In this document: in pieces, positions 6,711-7,184 of the stretch
Layout: every line of letters starts with the position of its first letter
Numbering within the stretch: position 1 is the stretch's first letter
Source: Bacillota bacterium
GTDB lineage: Bacteria > Bacillota > Clostridia > Peptostreptococcales > Anaerovoracaceae
DNA length: 7,184 bases
Assembly: GCA_023394035.1 (NCBI GenBank)
Contig: JAEXBK010000104.1
Location: 1-7,184 of the forward strand
Direction: 5' to 3'
Translations under genes and position numbers: made by a program
The notes under the pieces: generated by a model
The model's database searches: none
Seen by the model: only the letters and a program-made list of their open reading frames with translations
What the model was told of the DNA's origin: nothing

Positions 6711-7184
6711 TTATTTCTCCTCCATCATTTCAAGTACGCGTCTTATTACCTCTTCCGGACTCATATCTACCTGCGCTCCCGCTGTCGAAAGATGTCCGCC
6801 GCCGCCGAGCTTCTCTGCTATGAGCTGAACGTTAACGTCTCCGAGCGATCTCGCGCTTATGCAGGTCTCGCCCTTTTCGTCTCTTCCTGCAACAAAGGAC
6901 GCTTTGATGCCGGCTATATCAAGCAGCTCGTCCGCAACCTGTGAATTTATTACCTTGACGTCTAAATTTTTTCCCTCGCATATCGATGTTGCAATTCCGT
7001 TGTCGTGGAATTCCGCTGCCGCAATCGCCTTTGATCTTACTCTGAATGTATCTATATCCGTCTGGAAAAATCTCTTTACCTCCGTCGTATCTGCGCCTGC
7101 CCTCTTTAGCCACGCCGCCGCCTCGAAGGTTCTTACGCCTGTTTTGACCGCAAATCTGTTTGTGTCGAGCGTTATGCCTGCAAG
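6711..7184 (-). CDS. gdpP: Cyclic-di-AMP phosphodiesterase GdpP, C-terminal part (5' end outside window)
   Basis: Only the last 157 codons are present, reading in from the right edge and ending at a TAA at 6711-6713. The visible part covers the end of the DHH domain and the DHHA1 domain. It opens with an AGI-x-LDT-x-x-F motif whose Asp (codon 7164-7166) matches a conserved DHH-domain metal ligand. The family segment TGVRTFEAAAWL follows, then ISARSLGDVNVQ and the GGGGH signature of DHHA1 (codons 6792-6806). GdpP-family proteins (YybT in Bacillus) are membrane-anchored and hydrolyse the second messenger c-di-AMP to pApA; their membrane, PAS and degenerate GGDEF domains would lie outside the window. 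The placement directly before rplI and dnaB is the same as in Bacillus subtilis, which supports GdpP over the smaller NrnA-type DHH nucleases. The stop codon is one base before the rplI start. Confidence 0.93.
   Translation of the reverse strand, partial: LAGITLDTNRFAVKTGVRTFEAAAWLKRAGADTTEVKRFFQTDIDTFRVRSKAIAAAEFHDNGIATSICEGKNLDVKVINSQVADELLDIAGIKASFVAGRDEKGETCISARSLGDVNVQLIAEKLGGGGHLSTAGAQVDMSPEEVIRRVLEMMEEK
6717..6723 (-). promoter_or_regulatory. Ribosome binding site of rplI
   Basis: A strong GGAGGAG lies 7 bases upstream of the GTG at 6709, inside the last codons of gdpP. It fixes GTG as the rplI start, since no ATG is available at the expected L9 N-terminus. Confidence 0.85.

Noticed and set aside
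6795..6806. CCG-repeat-like run as a microsatellite
   Set aside because: It simply encodes the four glycines of the GGGGH motif of the DHHA1 domain.
6345..6944. A 199-codon plus-strand open frame rich in Ser, Phe, Ala and Leu
   Set aside because: It is antisense to rplI and the end of gdpP. The apparent hydrophobicity is the mirror of Lys/Glu/Ala-rich coding, not evidence of a membrane protein.

Overview
The window is a single run of eight genes, all on the minus strand. It carries almost nothing but core cellular functions and is typical of a Gram-positive Bacillota (Firmicutes) chromosome, most likely class Clostridia. The evidence for this is the gdpP-rplI-dnaB order shared with Bacillus, the presence of Toprim ribonuclease M5 next to rsmA, a DnaD-family primosome protein, a DivIC/FtsB-type division protein and a lipoteichoic-acid-synthase-like enzyme. 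The closest family resemblances I recognise by memory are clostridial, but no search was run. I see no mobile element, RNA gene, CRISPR array or phage remnant.

Layout in transcription order (right to left): the 3' part of gdpP (6711-7184, cyclic-di-AMP phosphodiesterase); rplI (6263-6709, ribosomal protein L9, GTG start); dnaB (4910-6250, replicative helicase); a 430-residue DnaD-family protein (3615-4907); a DivIC/FtsB-like septum protein (3310-3651); rnmV (2751-3326, 5S rRNA maturase); rsmA (1890-2747, 16S rRNA dimethyltransferase); and the 5' part of an LTA-synthase-like phosphoglycerol transferase (1-1887), whose 3' end lies outside the window.

Junctions are very tight: 1, 12, 2, 3 and 2 bases between stop and next start, or overlaps of 37 and 17 bases. 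No intergenic stretch is large enough for a typical promoter or terminator, so the run probably behaves as one polycistronic unit with translational coupling. It joins second-messenger turnover, ribosome structure and rRNA maturation, replication initiation, division and envelope polymer synthesis.

The one truly odd protein is the DnaD-family one. After a normal winged-helix plus two DnaD repeats it carries a coiled segment and a CxxC...CxC zinc-type motif that look like the N-terminal half of the clostridial DnaC/DnaI helicase loader. The loader's AAA+ ATPase half is absent, and no separate loader gene follows. A second, smaller oddity is an IPT/TIG-like beta domain beginning at the C-terminal end of the LTA-synthase-like protein. 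Everything else is ordinary housekeeping.
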